Shown: positions 22,531-34,721 of the stretch, piece by piece
How positions within the stretch are numbered: the first letter of the stretch is position 1
Layout of the letters: each line of letters begins with the position of its first letter
NCBI GenBank assembly: GCA_018340375.1
Contig: JAFFJZ010000003.1
Span: 50,437,006-50,501,005, forward strand
DNA from: Gonatopus flavifemur
Lineage: Eukaryota > Arthropoda > Insecta > Hymenoptera > Dryinidae
DNA length: 64,000 nucleotides
Reading direction: 5' to 3'
Program-made: the position numbers and the translations under genes
The notes under the pieces: generated by a model
Databases searched by the model: none
Told to the model about the DNA's origin: nothing
Seen by the model: only the letters and a program-made list of their open reading frames with translations

Positions 22531-24145
22531 ATGGATGAAATAACTGATATTCCCAGTGATGCTGAATCTATCGATGGGTTGTGTGATGATGATGATATTG
22601 AGAATGATTATACTGAATGTTATGGCGAAAGAAATCTTTCTGAAGATTATCCTGACTCAGAAAGTGTTGATGATGATAACATAGAATTCAATGATAATGA
22701 TTTTATGTGGGCGGAAAAAAGAAAAACCCAAGATGATTCCCCATATACTGAAACTTTCGGTCCAAATATTACAGATGATGTTACCACACCTTTAGACATA
22801 TTTTTATGTCTGTTCCCCCATGAACTTCTGGATTTAATTGTTGAACAAACAAACCTGTACTTGAGACAGAAAAAAAACTAAAGCTGATTCAATAACCAAA
22901 GAGGAATTACTAGTGTTTTTCGCTATAAATATAATGATGGGCGTGAAAAACCCCCCTCTTACCGCAATTATTGGTCGACAGATCCGAAATTGAATGATCC
23001 ATTTATATGCAAATTGATGACGGTTAATAGGTTTGGATTTCTTCTGAGTCATTTACACATGACTGATAACAGTCAAGAACCGAGAAAAGGGGATAAAAAT
23101 TATGATAAATTGAATGACCTAAGACCATTCTCAGATAAATTATCCGAAACTTTCAAGAATTGTTGGAAACCCAGCCAAAACCAATCTATTGATGAATCCA
23201 TGATCAAGTTCAAAGGCCGTAGCAGTTTGAAGCAGTACATGCCGAACAAGCCCATAAAACGTGGATACAAAGTTTGGACGCGCGCAGATGCATCGCGATA
23301 CGTGTGCGAGTTTCAGGTATACACAGGTCAAGCTGAAAGTGCTGAAAAGCAATTGGGTGCCCGAGTAGTCAGAGATTTGACGCGTAACTTAGTAGGAAAA
23401 AATCATCATGTATTTTTCGATAATTTTTTCACCGGTCTTGATCTTATGATAGATTTGAAAAAAGATAAAGTGTTTGCTTGTGGAACTGTTCGTTCCAACA
23501 GGAAGGGTTTACCAAAAAGCATTATTCCTGATAAAAAAATGGCGCATGGGCAGTATAAATACCGTACATGTGGTGCTGGAATTAGCTGGGTCAAGTGGAT
23601 GGATAAAAAAGCTGTTTTCTTTTTATCCAACCATCATGATCCTTGTGAGGTTACTGTGACAAATCGTACACAAGAAGATGGTTCTCTAAAACAAGTAACT
23701 TGCCCAGTTATGTGCTCTGACTATCAGGAAAATATGGGATATGTTGATAGATCTGATCACCTAATATCAACTTACAAAATTGATAGGGAATCAAAAAAAT
23801 GGTGGCACCGTTATTTACAATACCAGAAATCGAGCACATCCAATGGCATCAAAAAAATTCAGGTTACTTTTAGTAGATCAATTGGCAAGCCATCGTTTAC
23901 CTACACCTACGGGAAGAAAATGTCAAAAAACATCTCCATCAAACGTAGTCAGAAAACCTACAGTATCTTTTGAGACGAGACGATCTCAATCATGTCATAT
24001 GCCCGTATGTGTAAGCGTTACAAGACGTTGTGCTTCTTGTAGTACAAAGAGTCAACCTTGCAGGACTCCATATACCTGCAGTACTTGCAATGTGCCATTG
24101 TGCATAAAACATGATAAAAATTGTTTTCGAAATGACCATGCATGA
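22531..24145 (+). pseudogene. piggyBac transposase (DDE_Tnp_1_7), frameshifted
   Basis: The start at 22531 gives an acidic N-terminal region (MDEITDIPSDAES) usual for piggyBac proteins. Frame breaks occur in an A-run at about 22870, in a C-run at about 22951, and near 23830-23870, where some sequence also seems missing. The main frame (22990-23973) carries the catalytic aspartates in SIDESMIKF, VFFDNFFTG and MGYVDRSDH. The last frame (to 24145) encodes the C-terminal cysteine-rich zinc-binding domain (CASCSTKSQPC ... CSTCNVPLCIKHDKNC). It would excise at TTAA without a footprint; the breaks preclude function. Confidence 0.93.
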
Positions 24146-25087
24146 ACATTCTCATACATAATTTGTAGAACCATAAAATTGAGAACACAAAATTGTGGAA
24201 CTTTATGCTATAAAGAAAACTGTGGAAACTTAAGAGTTGAAAATGAGAAATGATTGAGAAATTTTTGATGAAAAATTGAGGAATTTGGAATAAATAAAAG
24301 AAATATAAAAATACGATATAAAAAAAGAATACAAAATGAAAAAAATTAAAAAATACAAAATAAAAAAAATTAAAAATAACAAAAATCCAGGGGGTTGCAA
24401 CTCGATAAAAACTATACGTAACGTTTTGTCATCATCCGATATTTCCCAAACTGTTCGCAAGAGACGCTGATTGTACTATCAGAAAGAGTTACGTGATACG
24501 ATAATTTTTCGGCGCCTAATTTTGCATCTGAAATCGCTTGACAAATCATATCAATAATGGTATTGATATATACATACAATTCTTGAATATGTCACATAAC
24601 CAGATATGATAATGACGATACTGACACTCGTATCACGTACGTAGTGTACAAAAAAAACATCACGTGATTTTGACTTAGCTACAGACAGCGCCGTTCACGG
24701 ACTCCAAGTGAAGTTTACTGTGGTGACAAAACGTTTCGCAAAACATTTGAAGGTGATTAGGTAAGTTGCACCCCCCTGAAAAAATCTAAAAAAATTAAAA
24801 AAAACAAAATGGAGACAATCGCCGCTACGTCCACGTTCGTGTCTCTGGAATCAACCAAACGCGGTGACTTTCATTGAAGCCTAAATCTATGAGAATTCAT
24901 TGTCGGAAAATAAGGTTCTCTAAATGATTAATAAATAAATTCCTCTTTCTTAATTGTTCGATCTCCAAATGTTCATTTCTTTTATTCCTTGTTCATTATT
25001 CGAATGAAAAATATTGAATTCCAGAAAAAAGGAGTTGGTCTACGGTAATTGATTCAAAAACAATGAGTTCACAAGCTTTTTGCAAAA
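24146..25087. other. piggyBac 3' region, no gene
   Basis: A low-complexity A-rich stretch at about 24280-24385 is followed by unassigned sequence up to the 120-bp array. No open frame with a domain. Confidence 0.45.
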
Positions 25088-26035
25088 TCCCGGTTCCCCA
25101 AGTTTTCTAACGCCATCTGAATTTGCTCTTTGAATCTTGGAAATTTGAGTTTGAATTCGCAATCAACGAACCTAAAGCGCCTCCGTGCATGGAGTTCAGC
25201 ATGGTTACACGATTTTCAAAATTTTCCGTCACCACCTTGAATCTGACATTTTGAATTTTCAAAATCTGGTTCAGATTCGTAATTGGCAACCTGAAAAATC
25301 CCTGACACGTATTTCTCAGCGGAATTCCGCAATTTTCCAAATTTTCCGTCGCCATCACGAATTCTCTATTTTCAATTTTGAGAATCTGTGTCTAGATTCG
25401 TAATCAGCGACCCAAAAACCCCTGACATGCAAGTTTCAGCGATATTCCACGATTTTTATAATTTTCCGCCGCCATATTGAATCCGCCATCTTGAATTTTG
25501 GAAATCTGAGTTCAGATTCATAATCAGCGACCCGGAAAATCCCCGACACGTAAGTTTCAGCGAAATCCCCCAATTTTTAAAATTTGTCACCGCCATCTTG
25601 AATCCGTCATCTTGAATTTCGGAAATCTGCGTTCAGATTCGTAATCAGCAACCCGAAAAATCCCAGACACGTGAGTTCCAGCAAAATTCCACAATTTTTA
25701 AAATTTTCCACCGCCATATTGAATCCGCCATTTTGAATTTCGGAAATCTGAGTTCAGATTCGTAATCAGCGACCCGAAAAATCCCCGACACGTGAATTTC
25801 AGCAAAATCCCCCAATTTTGAACATTTTTCGCCGCTATCTTGGAACCGCCATCTTGAATTTCGCAAATCTGCGTTCAGATTCGTAATCAGGAACCCGAAA
25901 AATCCCCGACACGTGAGTTCCAGCGAAATCCCCCATATTTTCAAATTTTTCGCCGCCATCTTGAGATTTGCAAATCTGAGGCCAGATTCGTAATCAGCGA
26001 CCTCAAAAACCTATATATACCAAGTTTCATGAAAA
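25088..26035. repeat. Array of about eight 120-bp units
   Basis: The core GATTCGTAATCAGCGACCC recurs at about 25153, 25274, 25395, 25515, 25637, 25757, 25878 and 25985, so the period is close to 120 bp. Units also share CCCGACACGTGAGTTCCAGC and a CGCCATCTTGAAT block. The last unit ends 33 bases inside the piggyBac right terminus. Units diverge by roughly 10-25%. Confidence 0.93.
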
Positions 26036-26072
26036 ACCGTTCATCTGAAAAACGTATGCCGCAAAGGGTTAA

Positions 26073-27203
26073 CATACACACTCCATAACTATCACATTCA
26101 TCGAATGTAAATTCTATTGTCGTGATGAATGAAATATAAACAGTATGACAAGCGATATTTACTTCAAACTTATGAAATTTGTACATCAGTTCGATGTAAA
26201 ATACATGTTAGGATTTTTGAATGAAATTTCAATCGCTCATTCATATATTTTATGCATACGCGAGAACTACGATAATAACTACAACAATTTTTGTTAATTT
26301 CCAAAAGTCACAAAGATGGGGATAAAATTTGAGTGATTAAAATTTTACATTATTTGCGCCGCATTTTTATGAATTTTCACTGACAATTGAAATAAAAAAA
26401 ATTGTATCTTCCCAATTAATTCTTGCTGTTGTGTTTTTTGTTGAATTTGCAATGAGACAATATATACAAATGCAGTTTTGAGCAGTGAAATGAACTTTAA
26501 TCACTCAGCTTGAATTATCTTACATCTTACATATTACATATTACAATGAGATACAATACAATTTTATGTCGCTTTATTCTATCATTATCACTAACCGTAC
26601 GCTATGGGTGGAGATTCAAGTTTTTAATATATATCAAATGTAGGAACAAACTGATACTCGCGGAAAACTGTTGAAACTGTTCGCGCCATCTTTGTGACGC
26701 GATTTTAATCATTTTGAACTAAAAGGAATGTTACAAAGCTTCTCAGTAGTATTACCAACACAGGCGAGTAGTTCTTGCAGAAGCAATTGTTGAATACACA
26801 TCAGATTGCGGTAACTGTATATTTGAGAATGAGAATAAAATTCCTGGGAAATAAATCAGATTATTCTTATCAGATTCAAAAAAGCATGAGTAACATCAAC
26901 AACTGTACTTGTTGAATGTACATTGGATTGCTGTAGAATTGAATAAGTGGAAATGTGGTTGAGCATACCTTATGGCATCACGTTCGTGAAAAGTAGATTC
27001 AGTCGAGTGTAATGGAAAATTCACATTGTTCGTGGTCAATAATATCATAATAAATATATTTTTGGATTGACGTAATTTTTACAATCTTCCAAAGCAATGA
27101 TCATGTACGTATCATGTGAGTTCCATCAAAATTAATGTAGAAATTACATTTGAAGTTTTATCTATGCACTGATGTTAAATTTACATTATAATTTTTCTCT
27201 GTG
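26073..27203. other. Right part of the TA-flanked host element
   Basis: The segment resumes the element interrupted by piggyBac. Two related short segments (CATCAGATTGCGGTA near 26798 and CATTGGATTGCTGTAGAA near 26923) suggest internal repeats. No coding capacity. Confidence 0.45.
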
Positions 27204-27205
27204 TA

Positions 27206-28605
27206 CTTAGAGCTCAACTTTTTCGAGATAAAAGGGAACATTGTAATGCATGAAAATCAATCATTTTATCAATCAGAAAAAGGTGTGAATTTTTGCCAAA
27301 ATGTTTTTTACATACAATAACAAATTTTAAATGCATTCATTATTCACAAAACATATTCGGACGTTTCTACATTTTAAGAGAATCAAAATTTTCTTTTCAC
27401 AGAAAATGTACTTTGACAACTTGAAAATAAATTCATGAAAGAAATTTAATTTCAAAAACCCTTGAATCCTATAATAAGTGATAGATAATAATAATATAAT
27501 ATGTGAATATGTTGTGATAATATAAAAAATAATGGATACATTGATAAAAACACATCTTACTTCCAATTATTTCCGATTGCTTTCTTGTTTTATAATAGTA
27601 TTTGAGGGTTCTCTTTTCTAAGTTCATCGCAAAATAAACAACCACAGAGGGACACGTCACAAAGAAAAAAGTCATTTTTCATATTATCAATTTGTGTTAT
27701 AAATATATAATGTTTGTATAATTTTTAATATCTTCAAACTGATGGCAGAACAGAGAATTCTATCGTTTATTCCTTTATATTTAAATATCTCTGTTGTCGA
27801 GAAACTCTATTTGGAAAGAAATTTATTCTGGCACATCTGTGTTCCAAAATTTGTAAAATATCTCTACCCTAGCACAAATCTTTTTTTTTCGAACATTTTG
27901 ATTCGCAGATATCTCCAATATCAAACTCCTCAATTCTTGGCTACAAGGTGCATCATTGTTTTCCTTAATTTCTTTTCTTTCCTTCCAATTTTCTATCATT
28001 CAGTTATTGATTTTTGTGTTTTGTTATTATGTTCATAAGATAATAATTACTTACTGTAGCGTTTTTCATGTTACAGCTTCTTTGTATTCCAAATACTGTT
28101 TTAAACGGTGCACACACGTTGATCAATTTTAATGAATAAATAAATCTTTGTTTCTAAATATGTTTATTTGTTTACTAATATCTGTACATAGCAAAACAAT
28201 TCTGAAAGGATTCATAACGAAGTAATTTGGAACTATGAGTCTAAAATCAATTGAGTGAGAACTTTTTCTGAACGGCTATGCTATATGGGTCTATATTCTC
28301 AAATAACTCAATTTCTAAATATATTCATTTTGGCACATATCTATTCCGGACTTTTTATTTTTGTATCAAATGACAATTCACGATACCCATCTACTTTCTA
28401 CATAATTGTCGATTTTCACTTTATTCAAAAGTATAAATTCAGGAATAGAGATGTGCTGGAATAAATATACTAAAAAATAGAATTGTTTACGAATAAAGGT
28501 ATCTGCAGTTAGAAATGATCAGATATATGGATGTTCAAGAATACAGTTGTATTGGAATGAAAAAATTTCACAGTCAACACATGTTGGAATGCAGATGTAA
28601 CAGAA
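27206..28605. other. Unassigned AT-rich sequence
   Basis: Very AT-rich, with phenylalanine/isoleucine-rich open frames that reflect base composition. I recognise no gene or repeat. Confidence 0.5.
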
Positions 28606-28607
28606 TA

Positions 28608-28742
28608 CCCTAACAGCACGTCCACCGATCTCTACGTCGCATCTCTGTGGACTCCACGTGGATAAATGGTGGACGTGGATTAACGGAGATTCCACGTGGA
28701 AGCAACGTAGAGGCGACGTAGAAATGTCTGGTGCTGTGCGGG
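28608..28742. mobile_element. 135-bp hairpin MITE, TA-flanked
   Basis: CCCTAACAGCAC at the left and the inverse of CCCGCACAGCAC at the right bound an imperfect palindrome that includes TCTACGTCGC on both arms and CCACGTGGA motifs near the centre. TA lies on each side (28606-28607, 28743-28744). Confidence 0.65.
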
Positions 28743-28744
28743 TA

Positions 28745-30699
28745 GGCTTCTTTATTAGACATTTTATAAATATAACAGCAAATGACATTACCTTCATTAG
28801 ATTTCGAGGCGGGCGTGAGAAACTGAGACATAGAACTTCCAGACATTCTAATCTTTCTCTCGAGCATATGTTTTGCACTTTTCTCGTGACTAACTAAAGC
28901 TGTTCTTCCCATATTTAGTATTATTTTCTATCGCTGTAGTTATTTTGAATGTAGAAGAGGCAGAGGATTTGCCAATGAAATCTCGTTTGTGCTTTAGAAA
29001 CATTCAAGATACGAGGAGATTTTGGGGAGGAAAAAGACCTCTCAGGTTTCGCGGTGAATTCTCTTATCAACAATAAGAATTTATTCGGACACGATTTTCA
29101 TCATCGTGGTCGAAAGGAAAAAATAAGGATTCGAATTTTCGGAGAAGGTTTGAGGGATCTCGATTAGGTTTGCTGAAAAAAAAATAGAATAGAGAACATT
29201 AATTTGTGATTCTTTCTCAGAGAGATAAGAAAGAGAAAACCTTCGAAAAGAGAAAAAGGGAGAATGATCTCACTTAGTTTTGAGTTGAAGATCTAAAATT
29301 CAACGTTTGCTTTAATGAATTTCAATTCCCCAATTTCTTGAGAGTATGTTCGAGAATCTTCCCATTATACTCCCAATTTCTGGAAAATTTATTTCTACTA
29401 GGGCTCAGATCTGGCAAGGTGTCTGAACGCACCTTTTGAAGTTTAATTTGAATTCTCTTGCGAATTCTGTCAATTTTGGTGGTAAGAGTCCTAATTTTCT
29501 CTTCCACGGTATTCTCCACTCGAAAAAAATCATATATTTCATCAAAAGGAACAAAATTATCCACGATTCACAAAAAAAACAATAATCGATTCGAAATGAG
29601 AGAAAATTGGAAATAACACAATGAAGTGATACGATTTTGAATTACAGATTTTCCACTCATTCGAGACTGAATTTTATTGGGAAATCTGTATCGAATACAC
29701 TTCTACCGTTATACACACACAACAAAACTTTTAGCTGACTTTTTAAGAAAAGAAAAATAATCCTTTATACAGGGAAGTTTCTATTTAGAAGGAAGAGGAT
29801 AAGATTTCTAGTATTGTAATATGCCGTTGCTCCACAGGAGTCCTATTTGTACCTTTTTATGAGTGGACAAATATTCGAGTCCCTAGTGGAGATTTTTGCG
29901 AAGTGTTAAGAGTTTGTTTTAACATTCTTCGAAGAAAGTTAGACAGGAGACTGAATTTTCAAGGGTTTTGAGGTTTAACATCACCTCGGTTTCTTCGCCG
30001 GAGTAGGAAAAATCTTTGGTGGTGGAAGGAATAGGGTTTGGTCAAAAATTTTTAAACTTCATGGTGGGAAAAGTAAGGCCTTCAGGGTGGTCCTCAGATC
30101 ATACCGATTAAAGATTTGTAGATCATTAGGAAGAGGAGTTTGTCCTTAGGAAAATTCTCCATTTTTTTCCTAATTGGCAACACTCTCTATCTCTTCTTCA
30201 ATTATTCTATCGCTTTCTCGTACTACATGCTTTCTTTCTCTTTCAACAAGTGCATGCTATTTCCGCTAGGGGGTTTTGTATATTGAGAAAATGTGATGAA
30301 TTCCAACATTGTTTTATAATTAATTGATAGTTGATGTTTACATGTTTTTATTCATTTCAACAAGTGGGCATGTTTCAATCATTTCAATTGTAAGACTTAT
30401 TATCCTATTATTATCCACTTAAATTTTCGATCAATGCATGTCTCAAATCAGATTTTTGAATGATTGGTTAGTCACCACACAAATATTTGTTCAATTTTTC
30501 TTCCATCCGTCAAGTACGAATTTGTTGAGAACGTGGAGATTTTCATAAAAAAAAATAGGGAAAAGAGAAAGGTAAGAGGAGAAAGAAAGAAAGTTATAGT
30601 TTGATGGATATTCACTGATTGAATGATTCATTAATGATCAATCAAGGTATGATAGGTCATTGTTTTCGTATGATTGCTGTCAACGATCAATCAACCAAT
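28745..30699. other. Unassigned sequence
   Basis: About 2 kb with no recognisable domain. The minus-strand frame 29322-29564 (80 residues, lysine/arginine-rich helix) shows no family and is not called. Purine-rich tracts occur at 29215-29270 and 30545-30590. Confidence 0.45.
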
Positions 30700-30990
30700 T
30701 GCGAACGGTGGGCCTATCGTGGCCCCACCTTTGAAAGATAGAAGTGAAATAGAGAAGAAAAAAGAACAAAAAAAATATACATAGGGATCGAGTGTGATGT
30801 ATGAATATCCTTTTGGTAGTCGATGTTGGATGGTAATTGGTCAGTTGCCAATGTTTTGCCGATTATGAACCAACGGTGGGCCGATCGTGGCCCAACCTTT
30901 GAAAAATAGAGATAGAATAGGAGTATGAATATCTTTTGCGCAATCGATGTTGGATGGTAATTGGTCAGTCGCCAATGTTTTGCCGAACAA
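30700..30990. repeat. Imperfect tandem repeat, two units
   Basis: GGTGGGCCTATCGTGGCCCC (30708) recurs as GGTGGGCCGATCGTGGCCCA (30874), and CGATGTTGGATGGTAATTGG occurs at about 30818 and 30943. The second unit is about 40 bp shorter. GGGCC.ATCG.GGCCC is a near-palindrome. Confidence 0.75.
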
Positions 30991-31554
30991 GAGCAAACGC
31001 TCGACTTGTGAAGATCTTCAACATTCATCAAATAAGGTTTGTATGTCTTGTTAAGAATCTTGTTCGATTGCAGTAGTGTTAGAAATTATTAGAGTTGGCA
31101 AAACGGCCAACTTCATATATATATGAAATGATTTCATTCCCTGAAAAAAAGCAGAGAATGGAAAGGAGAGGGTTTGACACATGTTTGCCTGAGCAGGGGT
31201 GAGCATATTTTTACATTTCATGGCATGGTTCTGTTCGATACTATCTAGTATTGTCTCGAAAGAAATCACTTTTACATCGAATCCTTTTTCTTACTCATTG
31301 TGTACGAAAAGGATTCTTATTGGAATTTAATTGGTGCCCTCAAATGTTCTTTTCTGTGGGCATTCTTTGTTTGAACCTTGATCCTCATTTTCCGTTATGT
31401 ACATTCAATTTCTCGTACGGTACACGTGAGCGCGTATACGTCATCCTCGGTGCACTTCGGGATGCATCGGCGATGCTCAGTATGAATGTTATATTCACGC
31501 GTATCGCGAGGAGAAAAGAATAGACAACGTGAGAGAAGGAAACTTCCTTTCAAC
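30991..31554. other. Unassigned sequence
   Basis: No domain-bearing frame or repeat seen between the tandem repeat and the satellite. Confidence 0.45.
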
Positions 31555-31845
31555 ATAGTTTTTTTTCTCCACTGTGACTGACTCTGATTGGGTCCATTGT
31601 GCGAGTCCTGTTTCCAACTCATTCGAAATAGCATAACTTACATATCAGTGTTCCAATGTAATTTCGATCCCAAATCGTCATATGTACCATTGAATATTAT
31701 AGAATCCATTTGGTCATCGGCCTACTGATTCCCATTGAGGAGTAGACCCCATCTTCGATGGAATTCCATTCGCCTACAGATGTTTCGCTCTGGCTGAACC
31801 TCGATTGACTCTGATTGGGTCAATTGTGTGATTCCTGTTTATAAC
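31555..31845. repeat. 227-bp satellite, 1.3 units (site A)
   Basis: CTCTGATTGGGTCCATTGTG at 31582 recurs as CTCTGATTGGGTCAATTGTG at 31809, exactly 227 bp later. The whole unit matches the array at 56.4-57.1 kb at about 90%. Confidence 0.93.
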
Positions 31846-32406
31846 CAGAGATGAGTTGAAGAGATTGCTAACGAGATAGGGAAATCGTGAACGACCACTT
31901 TTTCAGAATTTCTACTGACTCGAGCGCCCTCCATAACCCATTCTACAGAAAGTAGGAACTACGTAGGACTATGATACCTGTAGAGAATGACATACCGACA
32001 GAGAATTGAATTGACGGGAAGAAGAACTCGACGAGCGCTCAAACCACGTTGCAAGTTTGATCCAAACGGTCCCGTTGGAGGTCAGAAAGAAAGTCGGAAT
32101 TTTGAAAATCTGAAAATACTAGATGATAGGGCTTGGAAAATGAATATCAGTACCTGTTTACCATTTTTCTCTAGGTTCCATAGTTCTCGAGAAAAAAAAT
32201 AAAAACTTTATATTTTTTCGCACCAAAAATCGATATTTTTCAATATTAAACTCGGTCTAACTCGGTCATTTTTTTATGTATCGTAATGAACCTTGCGGAT
32301 TCCGATTCGTAAGACTTCTCCAGAGACGACAATGTGGTGAAAGTTTGTAAAAATTAATAATGAGTGAATAAATTTTCAATTCGAAGTGAAAATCACTTTT
32401 CCGATG

Positions 32407-33055
32407 CTTTGCATTGAAAATGTGTCGGGGGAAGTATGAGCTACAAAAAACTCCTGGCGACAAAGTTGTGCGCTAGTATATGGACAAACTCTGTGGAAAT
32501 TTTGAGATCGATTGGACGATGAGCTTGTAAAATACAGCGATTTATTCATTAGAGCGGAACGAAAAATTTCCATGATTTTGCGTCGTTTATCCGTTGCATA
32601 TTGAAATCCGTAGAAAAACAATCTACTCATTGGATTTATCATCGTGAGTTTATGTTTTTTGGGTCAGAGAATCCGAATATCTGTAAAAATAGTTATGAAT
32701 TTATTTGTTATAAACTATTCAATTGGATAATGAATAAATAAAGAATTGGATTACGAATTTCACAGAAATTCTCCGATATCCGGATTCTGTGACCCAAAAA
32801 ACATAACCTCACGATGAGAAATCCAGTGAATACATTTTTTTCTACGAATTTCAATATTTAACGGGTAAACGACGCAAAATCATGAAAAGTTTTTGTTCCG
32901 CTCTAATGAATAAAAAATAAATCACTGTATTTTACAAACTCATCGTCCAATCGATCTCAAAATTTCCACAAAGTTTGTCCATATACTAGCGAACAACTTT
33001 GTCGCTGGAAGTTTTTTGTAGCTCATATTTCCCCCGACACTTTTTCAATGCAAAG
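32407..33055. mobile_element. ~650-bp foldback in hAT pseudogene
   Basis: The arms 32407-32690 and 32770-33055 pair over about 285 bp at high identity (CTTTGCATTGAAAATGTGTC at the outer end) around an 80-bp loop. It interrupts the minus-strand hAT coding sequence, whose frame is last recognisable at 33058. Confidence 0.88.
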
Positions 33056-34298
33056 GATCTTCTGTTTGTAGGATTTTGCATGATGCAAAATGGTGTAATC
33101 CAGAATTTTTCAACTCTTCTCTGAACAACTTCAATTTGTTTCTGAAACCATCGATGGCACCGAAAACTTGCGAAATGTTCTGATTTTTTCCTTGCAAACT
33201 CAGATTCCATGTATTTACATGTAATGTCAGATCCGTCAGGGATGCTAATTCCCGAATAAAAGACACTTTCCGGCACTCAACCAACGGACCTCACAATATA
33301 ACGGCAAATCTGGATGTGTGGCATCAAGTTCTTCCAAATAAGCATGGAATTGTCGATGTGACAGTGCATTATTACCACCTCTGATAATGTTGGTGATATT
33401 TGTCACAACTTTCATCGTATTCGACAGTCTAATTACTTTACCACACAAAGCCTCTTGGTGGACAATACAGTGGAGTAGTACCGATTTGATGCCGCTCTTT
33501 TAAAGCAATCCCCATAAACCTGATTTGTTCCCGGTCATAGCTCTGGCGCCGTCTGTTACAATAGCAGAGCATTTTTGGAAACCACCATAGTTATCTACAC
33601 ATTCACGTAATTTGTTAGAAATATCCACTCCTTTAGTAGTATTATATAAAGGAATTAAATCGAGCATTTCCTCATTCACGGTGAAACCATTTTGAATCGT
33701 ACGCACGAAAAATTGATAATTGACTTATATCTGCATTATCCGTACTTTCATCCAAACAGAGAGAAAAATGTGTACAAGTTGACAACAAATAATGCAATTT
33801 TTCGTCAATGTGATTGGCAATATCAATTACCCTACGTGCAAAAGTTTGGTGAGATAAATGGACCGACGTAAAATCATTAGCGAGGGTCTCATTTCCGAAT
33901 GCTTTGGCCATTATGATTGCACAATTTTTTACAAACTCTCCATCTGTAAATGTTTTCCTCGCAGGTGCGATTTCCAAAGAGATGGCATAAGATGCGAGAA
34001 GTTTTGGTGTTATTTCTTCATCTTTTGATTCGTCATTAGGATTTTCATCCACTTGGTACAAGATTTTCAAAGCAGCGATGAGATGTGTGCGTCCTCCTTC
34101 CATATAATTTTTATACATTTCTTCATGCTTATGTTTATAATGACGACGAATATTGAAAAACTTCAAAAATCCTGTTTCCCCGCAAAGCATACACGAGTAT
34201 TTATCATCATTGTAAGGAATGACGAAATAATTTTCGAGCCACTCTTTTTGAAATTGTTCTTCTCTTCGAACATACTTCTTTGTATGAACGCCAAACAT
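33056..34298 (-). pseudogene. hAT transposase (GTF2IRD2/ZBED-like), disrupted
   Basis: The 208-residue N-terminal frame starts at 34298 with MFGVHTKKYVRREEQFQ and contains a BED/C2H2-type finger (C36, C39, then H53 and H58 region). It then has KTFTDGEFVKNCAI and the catalytic-region motif CLDESTDNADISQLS. Frames at 33500-33706, 33245-33448 and 33045-33284 continue the same protein (AIVTDGARAMTGNKSGLWGL; then QTEDP) in shifted phases. The C-terminal dimerisation region is cut off by the foldback. This group of hAT proteins is also known as host-domesticated genes in animals, but the shifts here argue for a dead transposon. Confidence 0.85.
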
Positions 34299-34721
34299 GG
34301 GTTCCTAAGATACCAGGTGAAAATATAAAATTAATTCAGGGAAAAGAGACAAGGAAGGGTTGACGGAAACAGAAATTGTTGTTTAGATGAGGAAAAACAC
34401 AATGAAGCAATAGGTAAAGGTTAGATAAAACAATGAAACTCGGAGTAAAATGAATTATAATATTTACCGATTGATTAATTAACGCACTGTTTCAAATGAA
34501 CAGAATTCATATTGACAGAATTTATATACTGTTGGTAGCAACAGTAATAATAGTCAGATATCGATGTATCCAGTTCATGGAAAATCCCGTATCTTCACTA
34601 ATCTGATCTGTACAACCAAAGCCAATACTGAAAAAACAGAATTTTAAAATGAATCGCATCAGAGCGCTCGTCATTTCAATTCGAAAATCGTGAAAATCAT
34701 TCAAACTCTTGTACCAAGGAT
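34299..34721. other. Centre between divergent hAT copies
   Basis: No coding similarity. It would hold the hAT 5' leader(s); no terminal repeat could be recognised. Confidence 0.4.

Larger units (their letters stand above)
19934..26068 (+). mobile_element. piggyBac transposon, 6.1 kb, TTAA duplication
   Basis: The left end TTAA|CCCTTTGCGGC (19930-19944) and right end GCCGCAAAGGG|TTAA (26058-26072) are inverse and give the TTAA duplication that defines piggyBac. A 22-bp palindrome (GGTGGCTATTATAATAGCCA...) follows the left end at 19947-19968. Between the termini lie a transposase pseudogene and two large tandem-repeat regions, which make the element more than twice the usual 2.5 kb. Confidence 0.93.
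19775..27203. mobile_element. ~1.29-kb TA-flanked element split by piggyBac
   Basis: The left end CACGGAGAAAAATTTGGGG and the right end ending AATTTTTCTCTGTG (27203) are inverse and TA-flanked (19773-19774, 27204-27205). Removing the piggyBac and one TTAA leaves about 1290 bp. Sequence near 19907-19925 recurs inverted at about 26798-26815, so inner inverted repeats exist. No transposase frame remains. The termini match the MITE at 19114, which may be its deletion derivative. Confidence 0.6.

Noticed and set aside
22531..24145. Domesticated piggyBac-derived host gene
   Set aside because: Termini and TTAA duplication are intact and the frame is broken at least three times, so it is a dead transposon.
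20244..26035. Regular direct repeats suggesting a CRISPR-like array
   Set aside because: Units are 120-142 bp, contiguous, without unique spacers, and the context is a eukaryotic transposon.
33056..34298. Host GTF2IRD2/ZBED-like gene
   Set aside because: Frameshifted, truncated by a foldback and paired with a second decayed copy; fits a hAT pseudogene.
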